DNA of 64,000 nucleotides. Source: Acidovorax sp. GBBC 1281. Lineage in GTDB: Bacteria > Pseudomonadota > Gammaproteobacteria > Burkholderiales > Burkholderiaceae_C. The DNA lies in assembly GCF_028473645.1 (NCBI RefSeq), contig NZ_CP097269.1:504001-568000 (forward strand), given 5' to 3'. Shown in pieces: positions 52,317 through 60,646 of this stretch. The position numbers and the translations under genes were made by a program. Under the pieces are notes generated by a model. It did not search any database and was not told the origin of the DNA. It saw only the letters and a list, made by a program, of their open reading frames with translations. Positions within the stretch are counted from its first letter, which is position 1; every line of letters starts with the position of its first letter.

Positions 52317-52338
52317 CGGGCCGGCGGCCGGGGGCCTG

Positions 52339-52758
52339 TCAGCGGTTGCCGCCGCGCGGGGTCTGTTCGGCGGCCTGGGCCTTGGCGATCGCCAGGATCA
52401 CCTCGCGCGCCAGGCGGCGCTTGGGCACGGGCAGTTTCAGGTAGGTCTCGAACAGTTCGCGGTCCTCGTACCCCAGGTTCACGTGCCAGCGGGCGGCTTC
52501 TTCACGCGCCTGCGGCGTGGGCGTGCCGAAGGCCAGCTCCTGCACCGGCATGCGCAGCCACTCGGCCAGGGTGATGAGCTTGCGGGCATCCGGCATGGTT
52601 TCGCCCAGCAGCCAGCGGCGCACGCCGTGCAGGGTCATGGGCTTGCCCCAGTGGCGGGTGTTGAACTCGCGTTCGAGGACGGAGGGCTTGGGTTCGTAGC
52701 CGGCGGCCACCATGGCCTGGCGTAATTTCTCGGCAAACAGTTGCTTGGGATCTTGCAT
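52339..52758 (-). CDS. Small HTH-like protein, tandem copy 1
   Basis: 139 residues, no assigned function. A Cro/XRE-like helix-turn-helix is plausible in the region HWGKPMTLHGVRRWLLGETM through ARKLITLAEWLRMPVQEL, where LHGVRRWL would be the recognition part. The C-terminus is conserved in the neighbouring copy (YLKLPVPKRRLAREVILAIA). Between about residues 20 and 68 it is almost identical to copy 2. ATG 52756-52758. It is convergent with the DUF445 gene. Confidence 0.75.
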   Translation of the reverse strand: MQDPKQLFAEKLRQAMVAAGYEPKPSVLEREFNTRHWGKPMTLHGVRRWLLGETMPDARKLITLAEWLRMPVQELAFGTPTPQAREEAARWHVNLGYEDRELFETYLKLPVPKRRLAREVILAIAKAQAAEQTPRGGNR

Positions 52759-52851
52759 GGGCGGCACGCTAGGCACGCCCGTTGGCCGTGGATTGACTCC
52801 GTCTTCGAGTTACGCGGCCATCGTGATTCGGGGTGACGATTGGCGACCGCG

Positions 52852-53277
52852 TCAATGGGGCTTGCCGGCCGGCTTGGGCTGATCGGCCGCGTGGGCCTTG
52901 GCGATGGCCAGGATCACCTCGCGCGCCAGGCGGCGCTTGGGCACGGGCAGCTTGAGGTAGGTGTCGAACAGCTCGCGGTCCTCGTAGCCCACGCCGACGT
53001 GCCACTGGGCGGCTTCCTCGCGCACCGCGTTGCCGTCGGCAACGCCGAAGGCCAGCTCCTGCACCGGCATGCCCAGCCACTCGGCCAGGGTAATGAGCTT
53101 GCGGGCATCCGGCATGGTTTCGCCCAGCAGCCAGCGGCGCACGCCGTGCAGGGTCATGGGTTTGCCCCAGTGCCGGGTGTTGAACTCCCGCTCCAGCACG
53201 GAGGGCTTGGGCTCATAGCCGGCGGCTGTCATGGCTTCTCGTAATTTCTCGGCAAACCGCTGCTTGGGATCGTGCAT
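52852..53277 (-). CDS. Small HTH-like protein, tandem copy 2
   Basis: 141 residues, paralogue of the gene at 52339-52758, repeated with a period of 519 bases. The stretch from AGYEPKPSVLEREFNT through TLAEWL is practically unchanged between the two, while the segment after ELAFG differs, so the variable middle may define specificity. The sequence just upstream (GCGGCACGCTAGGCA) is also duplicated. AT-rich DNA at 53315-53360 probably carries its promoter. Confidence 0.75.
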   Translation of the reverse strand: MHDPKQRFAEKLREAMTAAGYEPKPSVLEREFNTRHWGKPMTLHGVRRWLLGETMPDARKLITLAEWLGMPVQELAFGVADGNAVREEAAQWHVGVGYEDRELFDTYLKLPVPKRRLAREVILAIAKAHAADQPKPAGKPH

Positions 53278-53418
53278 GGCGGCACGCTAGGCAGACCCCG
53301 TGACGGAAGATTGATTTTCGGATAAAGTAACGGCAAACAATTAATTAAAAGTCAAAATTCCGAATTCCGGCGGGCCTTTCAGGGCTTGGCCGATGTTCTC
53401 GGCAGGGGAGCAAGAACG

Positions 53419-54105
53419 ATGCACAAGGGATGGGTGGCGCTGGTCTGCGCCGGGATGGCGCTCGCCGGCTGCGGCGACGGCGCGGTGCGGCAGGTGAAGG
53501 GGCTGGAGCGCGGCGACGTGCCGGGCCGGGTGGTGGGCGCGGCGCTCGATGGCCGCGGGGCCTGCGCGTCCGTGCAGTGGCGTTCGTTCCAGGATGCGCG
53601 CGGGCGCCGCATCGTCGAATACGCCTGCGAGCACCGGCCGGCCACGGCGCACTATGCGCGGCTCACGCGCGAGGCGCTCGCGGCCCTGCCGCCCGAGCCG
53701 GCGCGCGAGCCGGGCGGGGCCGAGGCACTGTACCTGCTGCGCCAGCGGTCGGTCGATTTCCGGCGGGTGCGCGAGATCACCGAATGGCGCATGGACGCGC
53801 CCGCGCCGGTCTGGATCGGCTCGCGCGTGGACACCGAATACGCCAGCCACACCGCGCGCGAGCCGGTGTCGGCCGACTTCGTGTTCGCCGAGGCCGCGCA
53901 CGACGGCCCGGACCTGTCGCCGGGCTACCGGCACCTGCTGGAGCGGGCATGGCGCGGCTACCGTCCCCTGCCCGCCGCCGGCGCTGTGCACCACCGGCTC
54001 GCGGCGGCGCGGCCCGTCACGCGGGTGCCGCCGGCCGATCCCACCGTCCTCCATCCGTCCGAGCGGGCTTCCGCCACCTTGCGCAAAGGGGAGTGGCTGC
54101 GATGA
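53419..54105 (+). CDS. Hypothetical lipoprotein
   Basis: 228 residues with a lipoprotein signal (MHKGWVALVCAGMALAGC, lipidated C18). The mature part has scattered aromatic and charged residues and two later cysteines (GACASVQW, EYACEHR) that could form a disulfide in the periplasm. No family is recognised. GGGGAG upstream supports ATG 53419. It overlaps the next gene by four bases, so the two probably act together. Confidence 0.7.
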   Translation: MHKGWVALVCAGMALAGCGDGAVRQVKGLERGDVPGRVVGAALDGRGACASVQWRSFQDARGRRIVEYACEHRPATAHYARLTREALAALPPEPAREPGGAEALYLLRQRSVDFRRVREITEWRMDAPAPVWIGSRVDTEYASHTAREPVSADFVFAEAAHDGPDLSPGYRHLLERAWRGYRPLPAAGAVHHRLAAARPVTRVPPADPTVLHPSERASATLRKGEWLR

Positions 54106-54674
54106 ATGCCATGGAAGTCGACATCCACCTGGGCGAGGACGCCCGCTGGTTCTACGAGGCGCAGGGCGAGTGCCGCGGCCCGGTGCCCGACGACGAGATC
54201 GTGCGCCTGATCGATGCCCGGCGCCTGCCCCCGGGCCAGCGCATCTGGCGCCCGGGCCTGCCGTGCTGGGTGCCGGTGGAGCATTCGGAATTCCGACCGC
54301 ACCTGGGCCTGCCCGCGCCCGCCGATCCCTGGGCCGGCAGTGTGAACAACACGCTGGCCTGGCTGCTGGCCTGCGCGCCGGTGATGGGCGTGTCGCTGGA
54401 GGGTTTCGTGGCCTACCTCGTGTACCGCGATCCGTACGTGTCGCAACGCGCCGTGCAGTCGGGGGCGTTCTTCTTCCTGACGGTGGCGTTCAACGTGCTG
54501 CTGGCCTTCGTGGACGAGCGCTGGCTGTGGCGCGCCGGGCACGACACCGCAGGCTTTCGCCGCTGGGTGTGGCTGGCGCCCGCCTACCTCTACCGGCGCG
54601 CGCGGCGGCTGGGGCAGGGCCTGGCGCCCCTGGCGGCCTGGGTGGTGTGCCTGCTCGTGGTGCTCATGCTCTGA
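54102..54674 (+). CDS. GYF_2 (DUF4339) domain membrane protein
   Basis: 190 residues. The N-terminal domain WFYEAQGECRGPVPDDEIVR, then RRLPPGQRIWRPGLPCWVPV, matches the GYF_2 pattern, a probable peptide-binding module. Three or four membrane helices follow (TLAWLLACAPVMGVSLEGFV, QSGAFFFLTVAFNVLLAFV, and the last at the C-terminus, LAAWVVCLLVVLML). It is translationally coupled to the lipoprotein gene through ATGA. Function unknown. Confidence 0.75.
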   Translation: MNAMEVDIHLGEDARWFYEAQGECRGPVPDDEIVRLIDARRLPPGQRIWRPGLPCWVPVEHSEFRPHLGLPAPADPWAGSVNNTLAWLLACAPVMGVSLEGFVAYLVYRDPYVSQRAVQSGAFFFLTVAFNVLLAFVDERWLWRAGHDTAGFRRWVWLAPAYLYRRARRLGQGLAPLAAWVVCLLVVLML

Positions 54675-54726
54675 GCGCGGGAGTGGGCAGCGGCCGGCCC
54701 GCGCCGGCACCCCGGCCGCGCGCCGT

Positions 54727-56226
54727 TCAGAACCGCGGCAGGTCCGGGTGGGCGATCCGGCCGCCGCGCACCAGCATCTTTCCGTACTCCGCGCAGCGGT
54801 TGAGCGTGGGGATCACCTTGCCCGGGTTGAGCAGGCCCGCCGGGTCGAAGGCGGCCTTGAGCGCGAACATCTGCGCGTTCTCCTCGGTGGTGAACTGGGA
54901 GCACATGGAGTTGAGCTTTTCCACCCCCACGCCGTGCTCGCCGGTCACCGTGCCGCCCATGGCCACGCTGGTCTCCAGGATGTCGGCGCCGAACAGCTCG
55001 CAGCGGTGCAGCTGGTCGGGGTCGTTGGCATCGAACAGGATCAGCGGGTGCAGGTTGCCGTCGCCCGCGTGGAACACGTTGGCGCAGCGCAGCCCGTATT
55101 TCTTTTCCATCGCGGCAATGGCCAGCAGGATGTCGGCCAGCCGCTTGCGCGGGATGGTCGAGTCCATGCACATGTAGTCGGGGCTGATGCGGCCGCTGGC
55201 CGGAAAGGCGTTCTTGCGGCCGCTCCAAAAGCGCAGGCGTTCGGCCTCGTCCTGGCTCACGGTGAGGGCAGTGGCGCCGGCCGCGCGCAGCACGTCGCTC
55301 ATGCGGCCGATCTCTTCCTCGACCTCCTCGGGCGTGCCGTCCGACTCGCACAGCAGGATGGCCTCGGCGGTGAGGTCGTAGCCGGCGCAGACGAAATCCT
55401 CCACCGCCGCGGTCATCGGCCGGTCCATCATTTCGAGGCCCGCCGGAATGATGCCGGCTGCGATGATGGCCGCCACCGCATCGCCGGCCCGGCGCACGTC
55501 GTCGAAGCTGGCCATGATGCAGCGCGCCAGCTGCGGCTTGGGGATGAGGCGCACGGTCACTTCGGTGGCCACGGCCAGCATGCCCTCGCTGCCGATCACT
55601 GCGGCCAGCAGGTCGTAGCCGGGCGCATCCAGCGCCTCGCTGCCGAAGGTGACGGGCTCGCCCTCCATGGTGAAGCCGCGCACGCGCAGCACGTTGTGCA
55701 CCGTGAGGCCGTATTTCAGGCAGTGCACGCCGCCGGAGTTCTCGGCGATGTTGCCGCCGATGGTGCAGGCGATCTGGCTGCTCGGGTCGGGCGCGTAGTA
55801 CAGCCCGTGGGGCGCGGCGGCCTCGCTGATGGCCAGGTTGCGCACGCCGCACTGCACGACGGCGGTGCGCGACACCGGGTCCATGCGCAGGATGCGGTTG
55901 AACTTGGCGAGCGACAGCGTCACCCCGAGGGCGTGCGGCATGGCCCCGCCCGACAGCCCGGTGCCGGCCCCGCGCGCCACCACGGGCACCGACAGCGCGT
56001 GGCAGGCGCGCAGCACGCCCTGCACCTGGTCCTCGGTCTCGGGCAGGGCCACGGCCAGCGGGCGCTGGCGGTAGGCGGTGAGCCCGTCGCATTCGTAGGG
56101 CGTGGTGTCCTCGGCCTGCCACAGCAGCGCATGCGCGGGCAGCACGGCCTGCAGCGCGGGGATCAGTCGCGCGCGGATGGCGGCGGCGGGGGACGTTGAG
56201 GGGGAGGGGGCGTTGGCGGTCGTCAT
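54727..56226 (-). CDS. glcD: FAD-linked oxidase, GlcD-type subunit
   Basis: 499 residues, the same length as E. coli GlcD. The PCMH-type FAD domain shows VPVVARGAGTGLSGGAMP and SSQIACTIGGNIAENSGGVH; the C-terminal cap contains ANVFHAGDGNLHPLILFD and TGEHGVGVEKL. Such enzymes oxidise glycolate or D-lactate with an electron-transfer partner. The usual glcE and glcF do not follow, so the exact substrate is uncertain and a stand-alone D-lactate/2-hydroxyacid dehydrogenase is possible. ATG 56224-56226. Confidence 0.85.
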   Translation of the reverse strand: MTTANAPSPSTSPAAAIRARLIPALQAVLPAHALLWQAEDTTPYECDGLTAYRQRPLAVALPETEDQVQGVLRACHALSVPVVARGAGTGLSGGAMPHALGVTLSLAKFNRILRMDPVSRTAVVQCGVRNLAISEAAAPHGLYYAPDPSSQIACTIGGNIAENSGGVHCLKYGLTVHNVLRVRGFTMEGEPVTFGSEALDAPGYDLLAAVIGSEGMLAVATEVTVRLIPKPQLARCIMASFDDVRRAGDAVAAIIAAGIIPAGLEMMDRPMTAAVEDFVCAGYDLTAEAILLCESDGTPEEVEEEIGRMSDVLRAAGATALTVSQDEAERLRFWSGRKNAFPASGRISPDYMCMDSTIPRKRLADILLAIAAMEKKYGLRCANVFHAGDGNLHPLILFDANDPDQLHRCELFGADILETSVAMGGTVTGEHGVGVEKLNSMCSQFTTEENAQMFALKAAFDPAGLLNPGKVIPTLNRCAEYGKMLVRGGRIAHPDLPRF

Positions 56227-56274
56227 GGGGTGCCGCGGGGCCCCAGGCGGGCACCGCTGAAGGGGCACTCTACG

Positions 56275-58158
56275 TCAATCCGGCCGCCAAACGGGGGGCT
56301 GGGCGGCTGCGGGCGCGTGAAGTTCTTTCGCGTCGGCCGTGAAAAGCTTTCCCGGTGCGGCCGCCGCCCGCGCGGCGAAGAACGGCGCGACCTCGCCGGC
56401 CTCCATGGGGTAGGCCAGGAAGTAGCCCTGCACCAGGTCGCAGCCCGCCTCGGAGACCATGTCCAGGATCTCCTGGGTTTCCACGCCTTCGGCCACGAGC
56501 TGGTAGCCCAGGCGCTGGCCCAGCGAGATGATGGTGCGCAGCAGCGTCCAGGCCTGCATGTCGTGGGCGATGGGCATCACGAGCGACTGGTCGAGCTTGA
56601 GCATTTCGGCCGGTAGCCCGCGCAGGCACGACAGGTTGCAGTAGCCGATGCCGAAGTCGTCCAGCGACACCTTCAGGCCCATGGCGCGGATCTCCTCCAG
56701 CACGCGCTGCGTGGCGCGGCCGGTCAGGGCGACGTTCTCGGTGCATTCGATGTGCAGCTGCTGCGCCGCCACGCCGTGCAGCGCGATGGCGTTGCGCAGC
56801 ACAGTGGCGAAATCCGGGTGCTCCAGGTTGCGGGCGGACACGTTGATCGCCAGGGTCAGCTGAAGGCCCTGCCGGTTCCATTCCGCCAGCTGGGCCAGGG
56901 CCGTGTGCAGCACCCATTCGGTGAGCAGGTGGATCAGGGCCGTCTGCTCCACCTGCGCGATGAACTCGGCGGGCGAGACGTTGCCATGGCGCGGGTGGCG
57001 CCACCGGATGAGTGCCTCCACGCCGGAAAAGCGCTGGTGGCGCACCTCGAACTGGGGCTGGTACACCAGGCGGAATTCGTCCTCCGCCAGGCCCTGCGTC
57101 AGGCCGCGCAGCAGCGCGAAGGCGCGGCGGTGGGCGGTGTCGGACTCGGGGGCGTACCAGACGAAGGCACGGTTCAGTTCGTCCGCCTGGTGCAGGGCCG
57201 ACGTCGCGCGGCGCAGCACGTCGCCCGCGGATTCGGCATCCAGCCTGAAGCGCGTCAGGCCCGCCACCAGGTACAGATCCAACACCACCCGGCTCATGCG
57301 GAACGCCTCCTGCAGGTGGCGCTGCACGCGCAACACGGCCTGCTCCTGCGCCTGCGCGCTGCCTTCGGGCAGCAGGTAGGCAAACCGGGTTTCGGACGCG
57401 TGGTACAGCTGCACCTGCGGGCCCAGGGCCTGCATCAGGTGCGCCACCACGTCGCGCAGACCGGCCTCCAGCGGTGCGATGCCGATGGCGCGGACGGCCT
57501 GCTGCAGGTCGCGGTCGCGGATCACGTCCAGCAGCACGAGCGTGCGCATTTCGCCCGGCGTCTGATTGCACAGGCTCGTCAGGTCCTGTACGAGCTGGGC
57601 CCGGTTGTACAGGCTGGTGATCTCGTTGATGCGCCCGGCCGTGCGCTGCAGCGCGATTTCGTTCAGGACGAGCGCGGCCAGGTCCTGCAGCTGCTGGCAC
57701 TGCGCGGCATCGAAGGTGCGCGGGTGCTGGTCCAGGATGCAGAGGGCGCCCAGCGCCTGGCCGCCGGGCAGCACCAGCGGGGCGCCTGCGTAGAAGCGAA
57801 CGCCCAGTTCTCCGGTCACCAGCGGGTTGTGGGCGAAGCGTTCGTCCAGCAGGGTGTCCTCGACCACCATCACGTCGGCGGACTGGATGGTGTGGTGGCA
57901 AAAGGCCACCGAGCGCGGCAGCTCGCGCGCGGACAGGCCCACGCGCGACTTGTGCCATTGGCGTTCGCTGTCCACCAGCGTCACCAGCGCGATGGGGGCG
58001 TCGAACAGGGCGCTCGCCAGCCGCGTGATGCGGTCGAAGCCGTCGCTGTCCGGCGTCTCCAGCAGGCCGGTGGCCCGCAGGGCGCAGATGCGCTGCAGCT
58101 CCGGTTCGAGCGCCGGGTCCGTGTCTTCGGGGCGGGGGATCGAACTCAGCGGTGGCAC
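56275..58158 (-). CDS. GAF-(degenerate GGDEF)-EAL phosphodiesterase
   Basis: 627 residues. GAF domain about 35-175 (LVTLVDSERQWHKSRVGL, FYAGAPLVLPGGQALGALC), a GGDEF-like region about 180-330 lacking the active loop, then a full EAL domain with GVEALIRWRHP, INVSARNLEHP, HIECTEN, SLDDFGIGYCN and LVAEGVET. It should break down c-di-GMP in response to its GAF ligand. GTG 58156-58158 with GGGAG is the best start; the frame is open further upstream but reads as a shadow of the receiver gene. It is last in the sensory operon. Confidence 0.88.
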   Translation of the reverse strand: MPPLSSIPRPEDTDPALEPELQRICALRATGLLETPDSDGFDRITRLASALFDAPIALVTLVDSERQWHKSRVGLSARELPRSVAFCHHTIQSADVMVVEDTLLDERFAHNPLVTGELGVRFYAGAPLVLPGGQALGALCILDQHPRTFDAAQCQQLQDLAALVLNEIALQRTAGRINEITSLYNRAQLVQDLTSLCNQTPGEMRTLVLLDVIRDRDLQQAVRAIGIAPLEAGLRDVVAHLMQALGPQVQLYHASETRFAYLLPEGSAQAQEQAVLRVQRHLQEAFRMSRVVLDLYLVAGLTRFRLDAESAGDVLRRATSALHQADELNRAFVWYAPESDTAHRRAFALLRGLTQGLAEDEFRLVYQPQFEVRHQRFSGVEALIRWRHPRHGNVSPAEFIAQVEQTALIHLLTEWVLHTALAQLAEWNRQGLQLTLAINVSARNLEHPDFATVLRNAIALHGVAAQQLHIECTENVALTGRATQRVLEEIRAMGLKVSLDDFGIGYCNLSCLRGLPAEMLKLDQSLVMPIAHDMQAWTLLRTIISLGQRLGYQLVAEGVETQEILDMVSEAGCDLVQGYFLAYPMEAGEVAPFFAARAAAAPGKLFTADAKELHAPAAAQPPVWRPD

Positions 58159-58253
58159 GGGCGGCGGTCTCCCAACGGCGTGATGAACGGGGGCGCGTCG
58201 CCCGCGCCTGCCAGGGGGCAGCACACCGCCAGGCGAGCGGGCCGCGCGGTCAT
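58146..58253 (-). CDS. Possible 35-codon coupling ORF
   Basis: ATG 58251-58253 overlaps the receiver stop codon (ATGA), and the TGA at 58146-58148 lies just past the GTG start of the EAL gene. The peptide is Arg/Pro-rich with no similarity. Its only visible sense would be to hand ribosomes from the receiver gene to the EAL gene. Could be chance. Confidence 0.25.
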   Translation of the reverse strand: MTARPARLAVCCPLAGAGDAPPFITPLGDRRPCHR

Positions 58254-58645
58254 GGCCGGCGCCCCGCCATGGCCTGCACCGATTCGAGCAGGGCCCCGAT
58301 CTTGAAGGGTTTGCGCAGCGTGCCAGTGACGCCGATGGCTTCGCGCCAGGCATCGCGCTCCGGGTCGGGCAGCGAGGACATGGCCAGCACGGGCATGTCG
58401 GCCTGGCAGGCGAACGCCCCGCTGCGCAGGCGCGCCAGCAGGTCGGTGGAGGCGGCGGCATCGTCGCAATCGAGCACCAGGCCGAAAAAGGGCTGGGCTG
58501 CCAGCACGGGCAGGGCCCGCGCCACGCTGGTGGCTTCCTGGAAGTCCACCAGGCCGAGGTCGCGCGCGACCGAGACGATCGTGCGGCGCAGCACGAATTG
58601 CGGCTCCACCAGCAAGAGGAGGGGCAGGGGGGGAGGACGGGTCAT
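58250..58645 (-). CDS. Single-domain response-regulator-like receiver
   Basis: 131 residues. A CheY-like fold with the probable phosphorylation site D59 (FGLVLDCDD) and the conserved Lys in TLRKPF. The usual acidic pair near the N-terminus is reduced to a single E14 (LLVEPQ), so magnesium binding may be weak. There is no output domain. It overlaps the GAF gene by four bases and probably relays a signal within this operon. Confidence 0.75.
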   Translation of the reverse strand: MTRPPPLPLLLLVEPQFVLRRTIVSVARDLGLVDFQEATSVARALPVLAAQPFFGLVLDCDDAAASTDLLARLRSGAFACQADMPVLAMSSLPDPERDAWREAIGVTGTLRKPFKIGALLESVQAMAGRRP

Positions 58646-59139
58646 GCGTCTTGGTCTTTGCCGGCAATGGTTTCGTTGGCCAGGGTGCCCAGCGCCCGCA
58701 GCACGGCCCGCTCGGTGGCGGTGAGGCTGCGGGGTTTGGTGTCGATGATGCAGAGCGTGCCCAGGCGCTCGCCGGTCGGCGCGCACAGCGGGGCGCCGGC
58801 GTAGAAGCGGATGTGCGGGGCCTGGGTCACCAGGGGATTGTCGGCAAAGCGCGCGTCGAGGTTCGCATCCTCCACCACGAACAGGTCCGGCTGCAGGATG
58901 GCGTGGGCGCAGAACGACATGTCGCGGCTGGTCTGCGGCACGTCGAGCCCGACGCGCGACTTGAACCATTGCCGCTGGCCGTCGATGAGGCTCATCAGGG
59001 CGATCGGGGCGTCCAGCTGTTCGGCCGCGAACCGCACGAATCGGTCGAAGCGCTCCTCCGGGGGCGTGTCGAGCAGCATCAGCGCCTGCAGCGCCCGCAG
59101 GCGCTGCGCTTCGTTCTCGGGGGGCCTGGCTGGGGTCAT
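58642..59139 (-). CDS. GAF-domain protein
   Basis: 165 residues, almost wholly one GAF domain: ALMSLIDGQRQWFKSRVGLD, MSFCAHAILQPDLFVVED, IRFYAGAPLCAPTGERLGTL. It is clearly related to the GAF domain of the EAL protein two genes downstream. Ligand unknown. ATG 59137-59139 has GGAGG-like sequence upstream. Its stop overlaps the start of the receiver gene. Confidence 0.82.
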   Translation of the reverse strand: MTPARPPENEAQRLRALQALMLLDTPPEERFDRFVRFAAEQLDAPIALMSLIDGQRQWFKSRVGLDVPQTSRDMSFCAHAILQPDLFVVEDANLDARFADNPLVTQAPHIRFYAGAPLCAPTGERLGTLCIIDTKPRSLTATERAVLRALGTLANETIAGKDQDA

Positions 59140-59170
59140 GGGAGGTCCTTGGGGAGAAGGGTTGGGGGCG

Positions 59171-60646
59171 TCAGCCGAGCAGGTAGGCCAACTGGCCCAG
59201 GTCGACCACGACCATGCTGGCGCTGGCGCCATCGTGCTGGTGCGTGACCATGCGGAACTCGCCCACCGAGCCGAGCCGCATTTCGCGCACATCGGCGCGG
59301 TGGGCCGGCAGCCAGTCGCACAGCCGGGCAATGGCGATGCCCACGGTGGCGTGCTCGGCCGGGTCGGGCTGCAGCAGGATGGCCATGCGCGGCGGCTCGG
59401 CGCCGGGCCGGCCGTTGAGCGAGGGCAGGCTGACCACCTTGAGCGTCTTGCCGCGCCACGGCATCACGGCGGTCCGGCCGCGCACCAGTTCGTCGATGGT
59501 GGGCTGCGGCAGCTCGACCACGCCGACCACGCTGTCCACCGGCGAGGCATAGAGCGCATCGGCCTCGAACACCAGAAAGTGGCCGCCGGCCTGGCCCGCG
59601 TCGGCCTGGGCATCCGTCGGCGCGCCGACGGCGCCCTCGGTGCCGTCGGCCTGCGTCGGCGCCGGCGCCACGTCGCTCACGGCCGCCTCGGGCACGGCCT
59701 CGAACAGCTTGCCGATGTCCAGCACCCGCAGCGTGCCCAGCCCGGGCACCAGGGCCAGGCCCTTGAGCAGCGGATCGCCAGGGGTGTGCGCCCGGTCGGG
59801 TTCGGCCAGATCGACCAGTTGCCGGCAGGTGTCCGCCGTGAGGCCGACCCACTGCCCCTGGCTTTCCAGCACGGCCACCCAGGGGCGCAGCGCGGCACCG
59901 GCGCGGGCCGGATCGGCGGCCACGTCCACCAGCGGCAGCTTGCGGCCCCGCAGCGTGCTGATGGCCACCGTGAGGTGGCCGGGGGGCATGTTCAGTTCGA
60001 CGTGCGGCACGGGCACCACCGTGTGGATGGCGCTGGCCGGCACGGCCCACAGGTCGCCGCCCACGGCGAAGACCGCATGCCGCTCGGTGGGGACCCGGTC
60101 CGGGGCGCGTGCCGCAGGCGCCGGGTCCTTTGGCACTGCGCCGTCCTCGCACCAGACCTGGCACAGGGCCATCAGGCGGTCGACCTCGAGCACCGACAGG
60201 ATCGGCGCGCCGGCCGAGGCGGGCACGACCGACTGGAACCATTCCTCCTGGCCGCCGTCGTGGTGCACGCGCACGATGGCCTGCGGATCGACGGGCTTCA
60301 CGCCCAGGACCTCGTCCACCCGCAACCCGATCCGCGCCGGCCCCGCGTGCAGCACCAGCACCCGCTGTAGAGCGCCGCCCGCAGGCGAGGCCTGGATGGG
60401 CAGCCAGCGCTCCAGCGACACCACCGGCACGGCCCGGCCGTCCAGGTCGATCATGCCGGTCAGGGCGCCCTGGCGGCGGGGAAGGGCCGCCAGGCCCTGC
60501 GGCGGGATGGCAAGCGCGCGCTCCACATGCACCGCCGCGATGGCGATGTGGCAGTCGCCCACGCGCACCCGCACATGCGCCTGGGCGCGGGCAGGGGCTT
60601 CGGCGTCGGCCGCCGCTGGCGTGGAGGGGCTGCCCGGCTCGGTCAT
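59171..60646 (-). CDS. Triple CheW-domain coupling protein
   Basis: 491 residues with three CheW-like domains in series (about 25-165, 190-325 and 345-491); each has the beta-barrel pattern such as [20 protein letters not shown] and [12 protein letters not shown]. CheW joins chemoreceptors to CheA. Three copies in one chain are unusual and could cross-link arrays or sense ligands. Its start overlaps the stop of the PAS-MCP by four bases (60643-60646), so it is made together with it. No CheA gene lies in the window. Confidence 0.82.
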   Translation of the reverse strand: MTEPGSPSTPAAADAEAPARAQAHVRVRVGDCHIAIAAVHVERALAIPPQGLAALPRRQGALTGMIDLDGRAVPVVSLERWLPIQASPAGGALQRVLVLHAGPARIGLRVDEVLGVKPVDPQAIVRVHHDGGQEEWFQSVVPASAGAPILSVLEVDRLMALCQVWCEDGAVPKDPAPAARAPDRVPTERHAVFAVGGDLWAVPASAIHTVVPVPHVELNMPPGHLTVAISTLRGRKLPLVDVAADPARAGAALRPWVAVLESQGQWVGLTADTCRQLVDLAEPDRAHTPGDPLLKGLALVPGLGTLRVLDIGKLFEAVPEAAVSDVAPAPTQADGTEGAVGAPTDAQADAGQAGGHFLVFEADALYASPVDSVVGVVELPQPTIDELVRGRTAVMPWRGKTLKVVSLPSLNGRPGAEPPRMAILLQPDPAEHATVGIAIARLCDWLPAHRADVREMRLGSVGEFRMVTHQHDGASASMVVVDLGQLAYLLG

